Shown: piece after piece, positions 1-5,853 of the stretch | Layout of the letters: every line of letters starts with the position of its first letter | How positions within the stretch are numbered: position 1 is the stretch's first letter | DNA from: Stagnihabitans sp038323315 | GTDB lineage: Bacteria > Pseudomonadota > Alphaproteobacteria > Rhodobacterales > Rhodobacteraceae | Assembly: GCA_038323315.1 (NCBI GenBank) | Contig: JBBQGU010000174.1 | Span: forward strand, 1-8,079 | Reading direction: 5' to 3' | DNA: 8,079 bases | Translations under genes and position numbers: made by a program | The notes under the pieces: generated by a model | Told to the model about the DNA's origin: nothing | Seen by the model: the letters and a program-made list of their open reading frames with translations, nothing else | The model's database searches: none

Positions 1-134
1 ACACGCCCGAGCGCTTCGTCCGCAAGCCACCCAAACCGCCTCACATCCCAACGGCTGTCTGGATCAACCCACCAAAGCAAACGGAGTAAAACCAAGCTTA
101 AAGTTCAATCGCCACTGTCTCAAAGTCGTTGACA
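1..134 (+). mobile_element. Right end of an IS3-family insertion sequence
   Basis: The element covers the transposase tail, a 45-bp stretch after its stop, and a terminus ending in TTGACA at 129-134. Read inward, the end starts TGTCAACGACTTTG, which fits the TG...CA termini of IS3-family elements. The boundary is set from the other side: the adjacent integrase reads as normal family sequence through ...HLDLDRN and becomes foreign exactly at base 134/135. The left end, the second inverted repeat and the 3-5 bp target duplication (expected to begin CGT) lie outside the window, so neither IS length nor completeness can be judged. Confidence 0.7.
3..89 (+). CDS. IS3-family transposase, C-terminal end only
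   Basis: This is the last 28 codons and TAA stop of a transposase that begins outside the window. The frame contains PERFVRKPPKPP followed by TAVWINPP. I recognise this tail from DDE transposases (integrase-core orfB type) of IS3-family elements in Proteobacteria, where a PERFV motif and a terminal WIN(P) motif close the protein. No catalytic residue is in view, because the DDE triad lies upstream. The family call rests on this tail and on an IS-like end placed directly after the stop (through base 134). I cannot name the IS. Confidence 0.75.
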   Translation, partial: TPERFVRKPPKPPHIPTAVWINPPKQTE

Positions 135-966
135 CGTTCCGATCAAGGTCGAGATGTTCCCATCTTAGCGCTTTTACCTCTCCTCCCCGCATGCCGGTTA
201 AGATCATTAACCGGATCGCGCGGACCGCCTCTGGATTCGCTCGCACCTCTTTTGGCTTGCCGCTTGGGCTAGGGATGGAAAGGGATTCATGCTCCGCCCG
301 CGCCAGGACTGCGCCTAGTATCGAAAACTCCTTGGCCGACAAAAATCGCTCCCGAGACGTTTCCTTGAACCTCTCGACCCGCTTGCACGGGTTGGAGTTG
401 TCCGGCCTGAAACCCCAAACCTCGGCAAGGCTAAAGGCCTTGGACAGGACAGCTAACGCTCGGTTGGCCGTAGTGGGTCTGTCGGACAGACTGGAATGGA
501 ACCGTGCAACGTCGGGGCGAGAAACCCCTGCCGCCTTGAACTTACCCAAAGATGGGCGAATTACTCGCTCGACCATGTCGGTCACCTGTGCCTGGGTGCT
601 TTTCTTGTTTCTCACCTTGACGTGCTCAGCGAGGTATTTGTCCAAAAGGACGGAAACGGTAGGCGCCTTGCGCTGCTCTTCCCTGGCACCTGCAGGGTCG
701 CCGCCGTCTGCGACCTCCGCCGCCCAGCGCCGCGCAATGTCCCTTGCTTGGTCTGGCGTCACGCTTCCATGCTTTCCGATGAGGGCCCATCGAATACGTG
801 CGGAGCGCCCGCCACCCACCCTGTATTTCAGCAGGTAAACCTTCTGACCGCTTGGATAGACCCTTACCCCGAAGCCTGGAATCTCTGTGTCCCATGACAA
901 GAACCGAGCCGTCTGTGGCTTCAGCGCGTCGACACTGCTCTTGTTGATCCTCTTCGTCGCCGTCAT
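64..966 (-). pseudogene. Tyrosine recombinase (phage/island integrase), truncated by IS insertion
   Basis: From ATG 964-966 the protein has an N-terminal arm-binding domain of the DUF4102 type (RINKSSVDALKP, then WDTEIPGFGVRVYPSG), a SAM-like core-binding domain at about residues 100-190, and the start of the catalytic domain, with the first catalytic Arg in LTGMRGGEVKALRW (residue 260). Native sequence stops after Asn277. The frame then runs 23 codons into the IS end, giving a foreign tail NFKLGFTPFALVG. The HxxR motif and the nucleophilic Tyr are missing; intact relatives are about 400 residues. I chose this start over the ATG at 1056 because AGGA lies just upstream and family homology begins here. 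The longer version reads through the GGCTACCAC repeats. A chimeric product cannot catalyse recombination. The rest of the gene may survive on the far side of the IS. Confidence 0.88.
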
Positions 967-971
967 CTTGA

Positions 972-1011
972 TCCTACCGCTGGCTACCACTTGGCTACCA
1001 CGGGCTACCAC
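972..1011. repeat. Helically phased GGCTACCAC direct repeats upstream of the integrase
   Basis: Perfect 9-bp copies lie at 982-990, 993-1001 and 1003-1011, with a degenerate copy (TCCTACCGC) at 972-980. Repeat starts are 10, 11 and 10 bp apart, close to one helical turn, so a bound protein would sit on one face of the DNA. They lie just 5' of the integrase start codon and between it and the tRNA-derived attachment fragment. That position suits integrase arm-type sites or an autoregulatory operator for integrase or an excisionase. The function is inference; the repeats themselves are plain in the sequence. Confidence 0.6.
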
Positions 1012-1127
1012 ATCAGGCGCAAAGTCATGCAACCCACTGAAGTTAGGTAAGTGCATTTATCATTGAAAATCAAGCATTAACGTGGAATCGCGCAACTCTA
1101 TGAAACTAGGTGAAACTTAAAACCTGA

Positions 1128-1162
1128 AGACTACGAATCTGAGGGTCGGGCGTTCTAATCGC
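1128..1162 (+). other. tRNA-Arg(ACG) 3' fragment, probable attachment-site scar
   Basis: The segment reproduces a bacterial tRNA-Arg(ACG) from the anticodon arm on: loop CTACGAA (1131-1137, anticodon ACG at 1133-1135), 3' anticodon stem TCTGA, variable loop GGGTC, T-stem GGGCG (1148-1152) and a T-loop TTCTAAT, where TTCGAAT is expected. The 5' anticodon strand matches only in its last three bases (1128-1130). The T-stem 3' strand (CGCGT) no longer pairs well with GGGCG, and no acceptor stem or D-arm is present, so this is not a working tRNA. A partial tRNA 3' half beside an integrase gene is the classic mark of site-specific integration. With the tRNA pointing right, the element should lie to the left, with the intact tRNA-Arg gene at its far end. 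Confidence 0.7.
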
Positions 1163-1516
1163 GTGGTCCACTAATCTTCTTGTTGATATCCAATCAATTG
1201 CTTCACCTGGTCCGATTTGCACGGAGCCTTGGTTTGCAAAGCCCTTTAGATCGCGATATCCATGAGGTGAATTGCGGCTGTCGAAAACGCCAAAGACAGT
1301 GCCATTCAGTCCGCCGAAATGTCGGTTGCGGAACGCAAATTGTGCCCAGTCATTGCGCAAATGATCAGACTGATACCTTTTGCACCCGCCACCGGCGGTA
1401 CTGTGTTACCGTGAAGATCACTGAACCGCAGGAAGCCCTGCTAGACCGCGCGGGTCAAATCGTTCCATTTTCGCCACGGGGTGCAGACAGGCATCAGACC
1501 ATGCCAAGCTTCAGCA
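1163..1516. other. Non-coding gap between mobile remnant and sugar locus
   Basis: I see no convincing gene here. The open frames on both strands (about 80-120 codons) have no recognisable domain, no good ribosome-binding site and base use unlike the neighbouring genes. The minus-strand frame running through 1128-1162 reads antisense to the tRNA fragment (RTPDPQIRS), a familiar spurious translation of tRNA-Arg. The base composition is visibly less GC-rich than the operons to the right. One short GC hairpin (CCGCC/GGCGG, 1386-1398) lacks a T-run, so I do not call it a terminator. Confidence 0.55.
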
Positions 1517-1545
1517 TTGACCTGAAAACCGCCTCATCGTATTAG
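1517..1545 (+). promoter_or_regulatory. Predicted sigma-70 promoter of the beta-propeller gene
   Basis: TTGACC (1517-1522) and TATTAG (1540-1545) are separated by 17 bp, an optimal spacing. The start codon of the propeller gene follows at 1588, leaving a leader of about 35 nt. The -10 hexamer lies inside the palindrome at 1539-1554, so a repressor bound there would block RNA polymerase. The call is pattern-based only. Confidence 0.5.
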
Positions 1546-1554
1546 CGTTAATAT
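1539..1554. promoter_or_regulatory. Predicted LacI-family operator O1
   Basis: The sequence GTATTAGCGTTAATAT is an imperfect palindrome centred on a CG step (1546/1547), the hallmark of LacI/PurR-type operators, where the hinge-helix Leu wedges into the central CG. It matches the palindrome at 4861-4876 at 14 of 16 positions, and a LacI-type regulator is encoded at 2478-3506. It overlaps the predicted -10 box of the propeller gene, which implies repression. Binding by that regulator is inferred from proximity and from the two matching sites. Confidence 0.72.
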
Positions 1555-1587
1555 CATCAGGCTTCGACACTGCATCCGGGGAAAAAC

Positions 1588-2481
1588 ATGCGGCCATCGC
1601 TCGACACCAGACGGCTTCTGCCGCGCCAGACCAGCGAATTGGTGGTGGTCGGCCTGACCGGCACCCCCCAGGTGATCTTTGAGACTCAGGAACTGATCGA
1701 GGCGCCGAACTGGACCCCTGACGGCAAATGGCTGATCTACAACGGTGACGGCAGGCTGTTCCGCATCTCGCCCGATGGCACCGATGGTCCGCACCGCATC
1801 ACCACCGCGCCGGTCGAGAATCTGAACAACGATCATGTCATCGCTCCGGACGGCAAGACCATCTATCTCAGCGCCAATGACGGGCATCTTTATGCGGTCG
1901 GAATCGCAGGTGGTGTTCCGGTCAGGGTCTCGCATGATCAGGATGCGGCCCGCAAACACCGCTATTACCTGCACGGGATTTCACCCGATGGGGCCACGCT
2001 GGCCTATGTGGCACTGGAGCAGGGCAGTGGGCGCACGATGACGCGCATCGCCACGATCCCAGCGGCGGGAGGGGCCGAGACCTATCTGACCGATGGCAGC
2101 AGTCCGGTCGACGGCCCGGAATATGCGCCCGATGGCAAATGGATCTATTTCAATTCCGAAGCGGCGGCCACCATGCCGGGCCATGCCCAGCTGTTCCGGA
2201 TGCGGCCGGACGGGACTGGCACCGAGCAGTTGACCCATGATGCCCGCGTCAACTGGTTCCCGCATCTGTCGCCGGATGGGTCGCAGATGGCCTATATCAG
2301 CTTTCCGACCGGCACCCTTGGCCACCCTGCCGACAAGCAGGTGATCTTGCGGCTGGCAGCACCGGACGGCAGCGCCCCCCGCGATCTGGATGCCTTTAAC
2401 GGCGGGCAGGGCACGATCAATGTCACCTCCTGGGCGCCCGGTTCGGACCGACTGGCCTATATGCGTTACCCTATCGGCTAA
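1588..2481 (+). CDS. PD40/TolB-like six-bladed beta-propeller protein, probably cytoplasmic
   Basis: This 297-residue protein is built from repeated PD40 (WD40-like) blades, each marked by an (S/A/T)PDG turn. The blades fall at about 38-63, 81-107, 127-157, 175-209, 223-257 and 278-297, which makes a six-bladed propeller. There is no signal peptide or membrane segment, so it is not periplasmic TolB, although such proteins are often labelled TolB-like or biopolymer transporter. Oligogalacturonate lyase also uses PD40-type blades. Here His83, His129 and His226, with Asn41 and Glu178, sit just before the blade turns, where an axial metal or active site could form (inference). The start is ATG 1588, with CGGGGA five to ten bases upstream. 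The gene has its own promoter and an operator shared with the ABC/AKR locus, and its stop overlaps the regulator's stop on the other strand. An enzyme or sensor acting on the imported sugar is likely; the exact reaction is unknown. Confidence 0.8.
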   Translation: MRPSLDTRRLLPRQTSELVVVGLTGTPQVIFETQELIEAPNWTPDGKWLIYNGDGRLFRISPDGTDGPHRITTAPVENLNNDHVIAPDGKTIYLSANDGHLYAVGIAGGVPVRVSHDQDAARKHRYYLHGISPDGATLAYVALEQGSGRTMTRIATIPAAGGAETYLTDGSSPVDGPEYAPDGKWIYFNSEAAATMPGHAQLFRMRPDGTGTEQLTHDARVNWFPHLSPDGSQMAYISFPTGTLGHPADKQVILRLAAPDGSAPRDLDAFNGGQGTINVTSWAPGSDRLAYMRYPIG

Positions 2482-3506
2482 CCTCCGCGAAACCGCCGGT
2501 TCGAGCTTTCGCGCACCAACAGGTCCGGCTCGACCTGTGTCACGCGCGCCTCAGGCAACTCGCCGTTACATTGGATCAGGTCCAGCACCCGCTCGATGGC
2601 CAGTTTGGTGACGCGCGGCACATCATAGTTGATGGTCGACAGCGGCGTCACGGCATATTCGCCGAATTCGATGTTGTCGAAACCGACGATGGCAATGTCT
2701 TCGGGCACCCGCAGCCCGTTGCGCGTGCAATAGCTCAGCACCCCCAACGCCAGCGAGTCATTGCTGCAAAATACCGCCGAAACCCCCAACCTGCGCCCCA
2801 CCAGATCATCCATCGCCCAATATCCCGCCGCGACGGAATTGCCCGCCGGGGTGATCATCAGCCGCGGGTCATGCGCCAGCCCCAACTGGCGATGGGCGTT
2901 CAAAAACCCGTCCTGCTTTTCGGTGTTGCCCCGCGTCGCGGCCCCGTCGACCAACGCGATGCGCGCATGTCCGTTGTTGATCAGATGTGCCGCACCCTTG
3001 AACGCCCCCGCGCGCTCATCCATGCAGACCGCGTCGATGCCCGCATCGGGGTCGCCAACCAACAGCACCACCGGATAATTCCGCCGCCGCAGCGCGCGCA
3101 GATGGTCCAGTTGGCGGTGGCTGCAAGGAAAGATCAGCAGCCCATCAGCGCGACGGGCGCGGATGGTTTCGATCATCTGCGCCTCCAGGCTCAACGTGTT
3201 GTTCGAGGTGGCGAACAAGGTGGTGTAGCCGCGCTTGGACAGTTGCACTTCGATGGCCTGCGCCACCGCCGTCAGCACCGGGTTGGTCAGATCGGTCAGG
3301 ATCAGGCCGATCGACCGGGTTTCGCGCCGGACCAGCGACTGCGCCACCTGATTGGGCAGATAGTTCATCTGCGCCGCCGCGTTCAGGATGACCGTCCGGG
3401 TTTCCTCGGGGATACGCGGCGATTCCCGCAGCGCCAGCGAGACGGTGTTGACCGAAAATCCCGTCAGCGCGGCGATGTCCTTCAGGCGGGCGACGGATTT
3501 CGGCAT
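2478..3506 (-). CDS. LacI-family transcriptional regulator of the sugar locus
   Basis: The 342-residue protein has the standard LacI length and layout. An N-terminal helix-turn-helix lies at about residues 7-27 (RLKDIAALTGFSVNTVSLALR), followed by a hinge helix around PNQVAQSLVRR (51-61), whose Leu58 should enter the minor groove at a central CG. A periplasmic-binding-protein-like sensor core then begins RSIGLILTDLTNP and includes the late family motif VPEDIAIVGFDNIEF. At the position of LacI Arg22 it has Leu (TVSLALR subgroup), so operator specificity should differ from LacI or PurR. The start is ATG 3504-3506 with TGAGGA three bases before it, overlapping the stop of the upstream VOC gene, so translation is probably coupled. 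As the last gene of the leftward operon behind operator 4861-4876, it should be autoregulated. The effector is unknown, presumably the imported sugar or a product of it. Confidence 0.93.
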   Translation of the reverse strand: MPKSVARLKDIAALTGFSVNTVSLALRESPRIPEETRTVILNAAAQMNYLPNQVAQSLVRRETRSIGLILTDLTNPVLTAVAQAIEVQLSKRGYTTLFATSNNTLSLEAQMIETIRARRADGLLIFPCSHRQLDHLRALRRRNYPVVLLVGDPDAGIDAVCMDERAGAFKGAAHLINNGHARIALVDGAATRGNTEKQDGFLNAHRQLGLAHDPRLMITPAGNSVAAGYWAMDDLVGRRLGVSAVFCSNDSLALGVLSYCTRNGLRVPEDIAIVGFDNIEFGEYAVTPLSTINYDVPRVTKLAIERVLDLIQCNGELPEARVTQVEPDLLVRESSNRRFRGG

Positions 3507-3512
3507 GTGTCC

Positions 3513-3947
3513 TCAGGTGGCGGCAAGCGCACGGATCGCCTTGTATTGCAGACAATCGGGGTGCATTTCCATCAATTCGACGCGGTTGCCGTCGGGATCA
3601 TGGATCCAGGCGCCCCGGTTGCCGTCCAGACCGCCCTTGACCGGTGATACAATGCGCACACCGGCGGCGGCAAGGCGGGCCACCTCGGCATCCAGATCGT
3701 CGATGGTCAGACACAGATGCAAGACGCCATTGGCCTCCTCGCCCGGGGCTTTATCCGTTTCGGCGCCGGGAAAGATTTCCAGAAACTGCGTGTCGGTGAT
3801 GCGCAGATAGACCAGCCAGGTCGCGCCATCGTCACGCTTCAACCGGTGCATTTCCGGCAGACCAACGCGGTCGCGCCAGAAATCCAGCGACACATCCAGA
3901 TCCTTGACCCTGATCGCCAAATGCCCCAGCCCATTGATTCCGTTCAT
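3513..3947 (-). CDS. VOC superfamily (glyoxalase/dioxygenase-fold) metalloprotein
   Basis: This 144-residue protein consists of two beta-alpha-beta-beta-beta modules, the second starting near LHLCLTIDDL (76-85). The four metal ligands expected of a glyoxalase-I-type site are present: His9 in GLGHLAIRV, Glu57 in FLEIFP, His77 in LHLCL and Glu124 in NRVELMEM. The fold and a divalent-metal site are therefore well supported. The reaction is not: the superfamily includes glyoxalase I, epimerases, lyases and ring-cleavage dioxygenases. Its position between an aldo-keto reductase and a sugar regulator points to a sugar-derived substrate, or to methylglyoxal detoxification during sugar use. The start is ATG 3945-3947 with AGAGGA seven bases upstream. 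It lies 33 bp after the reductase and 6 bp before the regulator, so it is co-transcribed with both. Confidence 0.85.
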   Translation of the reverse strand: MNGINGLGHLAIRVKDLDVSLDFWRDRVGLPEMHRLKRDDGATWLVYLRITDTQFLEIFPGAETDKAPGEEANGVLHLCLTIDDLDAEVARLAAAGVRIVSPVKGGLDGNRGAWIHDPDGNRVELMEMHPDCLQYKAIRALAAT

Positions 3948-3980
3948 TTCCTTATCCTCTGATCGACATGTTGACAGGGT

Positions 3981-4793
3981 TCAGTCCCATTGCGGCCCCC
4001 AGGCCGGGGCTATCACGCGCGGCTCATCCGGGATGGCGTCGATGGCGGCAATGTCTGCGGGCGTCAGATTAATCTCCCCCGCCCCATGCGCCAGAATGAT
4101 CCGGTCGTGCTGCGAGGATGTCGGGATCGCCGCATAACCCCGCGCCAACTCCCACGCGATGCCGATCTGCTCGCCGGTCTTGCCATGGGCCTTGGCAATC
4201 TGGGCCAGCACAGGATTGCCCGACAACCGCCCCCGCGCGATGGGCAGATAACAGGTCACCCGGATGCCCTCGCCGTCACAGTAATCCGCCAGCGTGCGGT
4301 TCTTGAACAGCGGGTTCAACTCGACCTGATTGCAGGTCAGCGCCTGCGGCCCAAGCACGACCTTTGCCCGTTCCAGCAAGGCCACAGTGAAATTCGACAC
4401 GCCGATATCGCGGCACAGCCCGGCGTCCTGCGCCTGCTTCAACTGCTCCAGATAAACCGCCGGCTCAATCGCACCGTTGGGTGCCGGCCAGTGGATCAGG
4501 GCAAGGTCGACCTGATCCACCTGCAACTGCCGCAGACTGGCCTGCAACGAGGGGATCACCAGACCCGCCCCAAGGTTCGCCGTCGCCACCTTGGTCGTCA
4601 CATAGACGCTGTCGCGCGCAATCGCCGATTCGCGGATCGCTTGCCCCACCTCGACCTCGGTCTGATAGTCCTGCGCGGTATCCAGATGGCGAAACCCGAC
4701 CTCCAGCGCCTGCCGGATCGCCCGAACGCCCGCCACGTCGCGCCGCCCATAGGTGCCAAACCCCAGCGACGGCATTGCAATCTGAAGGTTCAC
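3981..4793 (-). CDS. dkgB: Aldo-keto reductase, DkgB (2,5-diketo-D-gluconate reductase B)-like
   Basis: This 270-residue NADPH-dependent oxidoreductase carries the complete AKR catalytic tetrad: Asp38 and Tyr43 in HLDTAQDY, Lys68 in VTTKV, and His101 in LIHWP. It also has the GVSNF motif (131-135), CNQVELNP and a cofactor-site IPTSS. That last motif resembles the IPSST of E. coli DkgB rather than the common IPKS, and the ending (PQWD) also resembles DkgB (PEWD). The length fits DkgB (267). I chose GTG 4791-4793 because a strong GGGGGGAG sits seven bases upstream and family homology begins here. The in-frame ATG at 4857-4859 would abut the operator and add an unrelated leader. It is the first gene of a leftward operon with the VOC and LacI genes, divergent from the importer. 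It probably reduces a keto- or aldo-sugar derived from the imported substrate; specificity is inferred. Confidence 0.88.
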   Translation of the reverse strand: MNLQIAMPSLGFGTYGRRDVAGVRAIRQALEVGFRHLDTAQDYQTEVEVGQAIRESAIARDSVYVTTKVATANLGAGLVIPSLQASLRQLQVDQVDLALIHWPAPNGAIEPAVYLEQLKQAQDAGLCRDIGVSNFTVALLERAKVVLGPQALTCNQVELNPLFKNRTLADYCDGEGIRVTCYLPIARGRLSGNPVLAQIAKAHGKTGEQIGIAWELARGYAAIPTSSQHDRIILAHGAGEINLTPADIAAIDAIPDEPRVIAPAWGPQWD

Positions 4794-4834
4794 CGCAGAA
4801 CTCCCCCCGCCGACCCCGTCCCCTGCATTTTCGC

Positions 4835-4864
4835 TTGACGGATGCTCGGGCCTGCCCATAGTAT
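4835..4864 (+). promoter_or_regulatory. Predicted sigma-70 promoter of the ABC importer operon
   Basis: TTGACG (4835-4840) and TAGTAT (4859-4864) are separated by 18 bp and read toward the importer, whose first start codon is at 4963. The -10 hexamer overlaps the left edge of the operator at 4861-4876, repeating the arrangement at 1517-1554. A leftward promoter for the reductase operon must lie in the same interval. TTGCAA (4888-4883) with TAATAC (4866-4861) is a weak candidate I cannot settle. Confidence 0.45.
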
Positions 4865-4876
4865 TATCGTTAATAC
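4861..4876. promoter_or_regulatory. Predicted LacI-family operator O2 in the divergent promoter region
   Basis: GTATTATCGTTAATAC has perfect 6-bp arms (GTATTA/TAATAC) around a central TCGT, with the CG step at 4868/4869. It differs from the 1539-1554 site at only two positions. It lies 68 bp upstream of the reductase start and 87 bp upstream of the first permease start, so one bound repressor could control both directions. The rest of the 4794-4962 interval holds the importer leader, with AGGAGG at 4950-4955, and no gene. Confidence 0.77.
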
Positions 4877-4962
4877 AGCGTATTGCAAGCGGAGAAGCAA
4901 AGTCCGCAGCCGCGCCAGCCTCGGCGGTCATCCGTACCGGAGGGGAGAGAGGAGGATTTCCG

Positions 4963-5853
4963 GTGGCCCTGCGATGGAGCAAAGTAACCCCGCAACTGGC
5001 ATTGGGCCCGGCTGTCCTTGTGACGCTCGTGGCCTTTGTCGGCGCCATTCTGTGGACGATCCTGCTGTCCCTGACCCGGTCCCGGCGTCTGCCCGACTAC
5101 ACCATCGACTGGTCCAACTGGACGCGCCAATATGACCGCGTCTTTGCCGATGACGCCTGGGCCATCGCCTTGCAGAACCTGATCTTTCTGGCGGTCGGTT
5201 CGGGATTGGCCATCGTGATGGGCTTTGTTCTTGCCGCCATGATCGACCGCGAAAAGCGCGGACAGGACCTGTTCCGCACCCTGTTCCTGTACCCTTTGGC
5301 GGTGTCCCTGATTGTCACCGGCGTGGCATGGCGCTGGATACTGAACCCCGAGATGGGCCTGCAAACCGCCCTGCACGGCATCGGCCTGACATGGGTCAAT
5401 TTCAACTGGCTGGCCGAAGGCCGGACCGCAATGTATGCAATCATCCTCGCCTCGGTCTGGCAAAGCGCCGGATTCTATATGGCCTTGATGCTGTCGGGCC
5501 TGAAAAGCATCAACACCGAAATTTGGAGCGCCGCGCGTCTGGACGGCATCAGCACCTGGCGACTGTATCTCGAAGTCATCATCCCCATGATGAAATTCAC
5601 CTTCCTGACCTGCGCCATCCTGCTGTCCCTGGGGGTGATCAAGGCCTATGACATCGTGCTGGCCATGACCAATGGCGGGCCGGGGCAATCCACCTGGGTG
5701 CCCGGCTATTACACAATCAATGCCTTGGCGAACAAACAGAATCTGGGCCTCGCTTCGGCCGCCGCGACCATGATGCTGGGGCTGACGCTGCTGATCTTCG
5801 TGCCCTTGGTCGCGCTGAACTGGTGGCAGCGCCGCAGGGGGGCCACGCGATGA
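4963..5853 (+). CDS. CUT1 sugar ABC transporter, inner-membrane permease 1 (MalF/GtsB-like)
   Basis: The 296-residue integral membrane protein has six predicted membrane segments, near residues 12-36, 70-92, 106-126, 157-178, 212-234 and 264-287. The EAA coupling loop that docks on the ATPase is at about 187-210 (SAARLDGISTWRLYLEVIIP). The motif AMTNGGPGQST is typical of the MalF-side permease of CUT1 importers. Without the long periplasmic insert of E. coli MalF it resembles GtsB/UgpA-type proteins. The start is GTG 4963 with AGGAGG seven bases upstream, one of the best ribosome-binding sites in the window. Its stop overlaps the start of permease 2 (ATGA), and the two should form a heterodimer. 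Expression is predicted to be controlled from the operator at 4861-4876. Confidence 0.92.
   Translation: MALRWSKVTPQLALGPAVLVTLVAFVGAILWTILLSLTRSRRLPDYTIDWSNWTRQYDRVFADDAWAIALQNLIFLAVGSGLAIVMGFVLAAMIDREKRGQDLFRTLFLYPLAVSLIVTGVAWRWILNPEMGLQTALHGIGLTWVNFNWLAEGRTAMYAIILASVWQSAGFYMALMLSGLKSINTEIWSAARLDGISTWRLYLEVIIPMMKFTFLTCAILLSLGVIKAYDIVLAMTNGGPGQSTWVPGYYTINALANKQNLGLASAAATMMLGLTLLIFVPLVALNWWQRRRGATR

Noticed and set aside
194..214. Perfect inverted repeat CCGGTTAA / TTAACCGG with a 5-bp spacer
   Set aside because: It lies inside the integrase coding sequence, over the conserved IRLMILTG segment, and lacks the CG-centred pattern of the two operators. Most likely chance within coding sequence.
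1076..1082. ATTAACG resembling half of the LacI-type operator
   Set aside because: The other half (TGGAAT) does not complete a palindrome and it lies in the mobile-element remnant, not at a promoter of the sugar genes.
1106..1360. 84-codon minus-strand open frame
   Set aside because: Its C-terminal part is the antisense translation of the tRNA-Arg fragment (RTPDPQIRS), a known type of spurious ORF. There is no ribosome-binding site or domain.
1386..1398. GC-rich hairpin CCGCC/GGCGG
   Set aside because: No following T-run and no gene ending next to it, so not supported as an intrinsic terminator.
1180..1545. 121-codon plus-strand open frame
   Set aside because: No recognisable domain, Cys/Arg/His-rich shadow-like composition, and its end overlaps the predicted promoter and operator of the propeller gene.
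2571..3647. Long plus-strand open frame opposite the LacI and VOC genes
   Set aside because: It is a His/Arg/Gln-rich antisense shadow of two clearly conserved genes, a common artefact in GC-rich DNA.
4889..4907. Small stem GCGGA/TCCGC in the importer leader
   Set aside because: Only 5 bp with a 9-nt loop; too weak to claim a riboswitch or attenuator.
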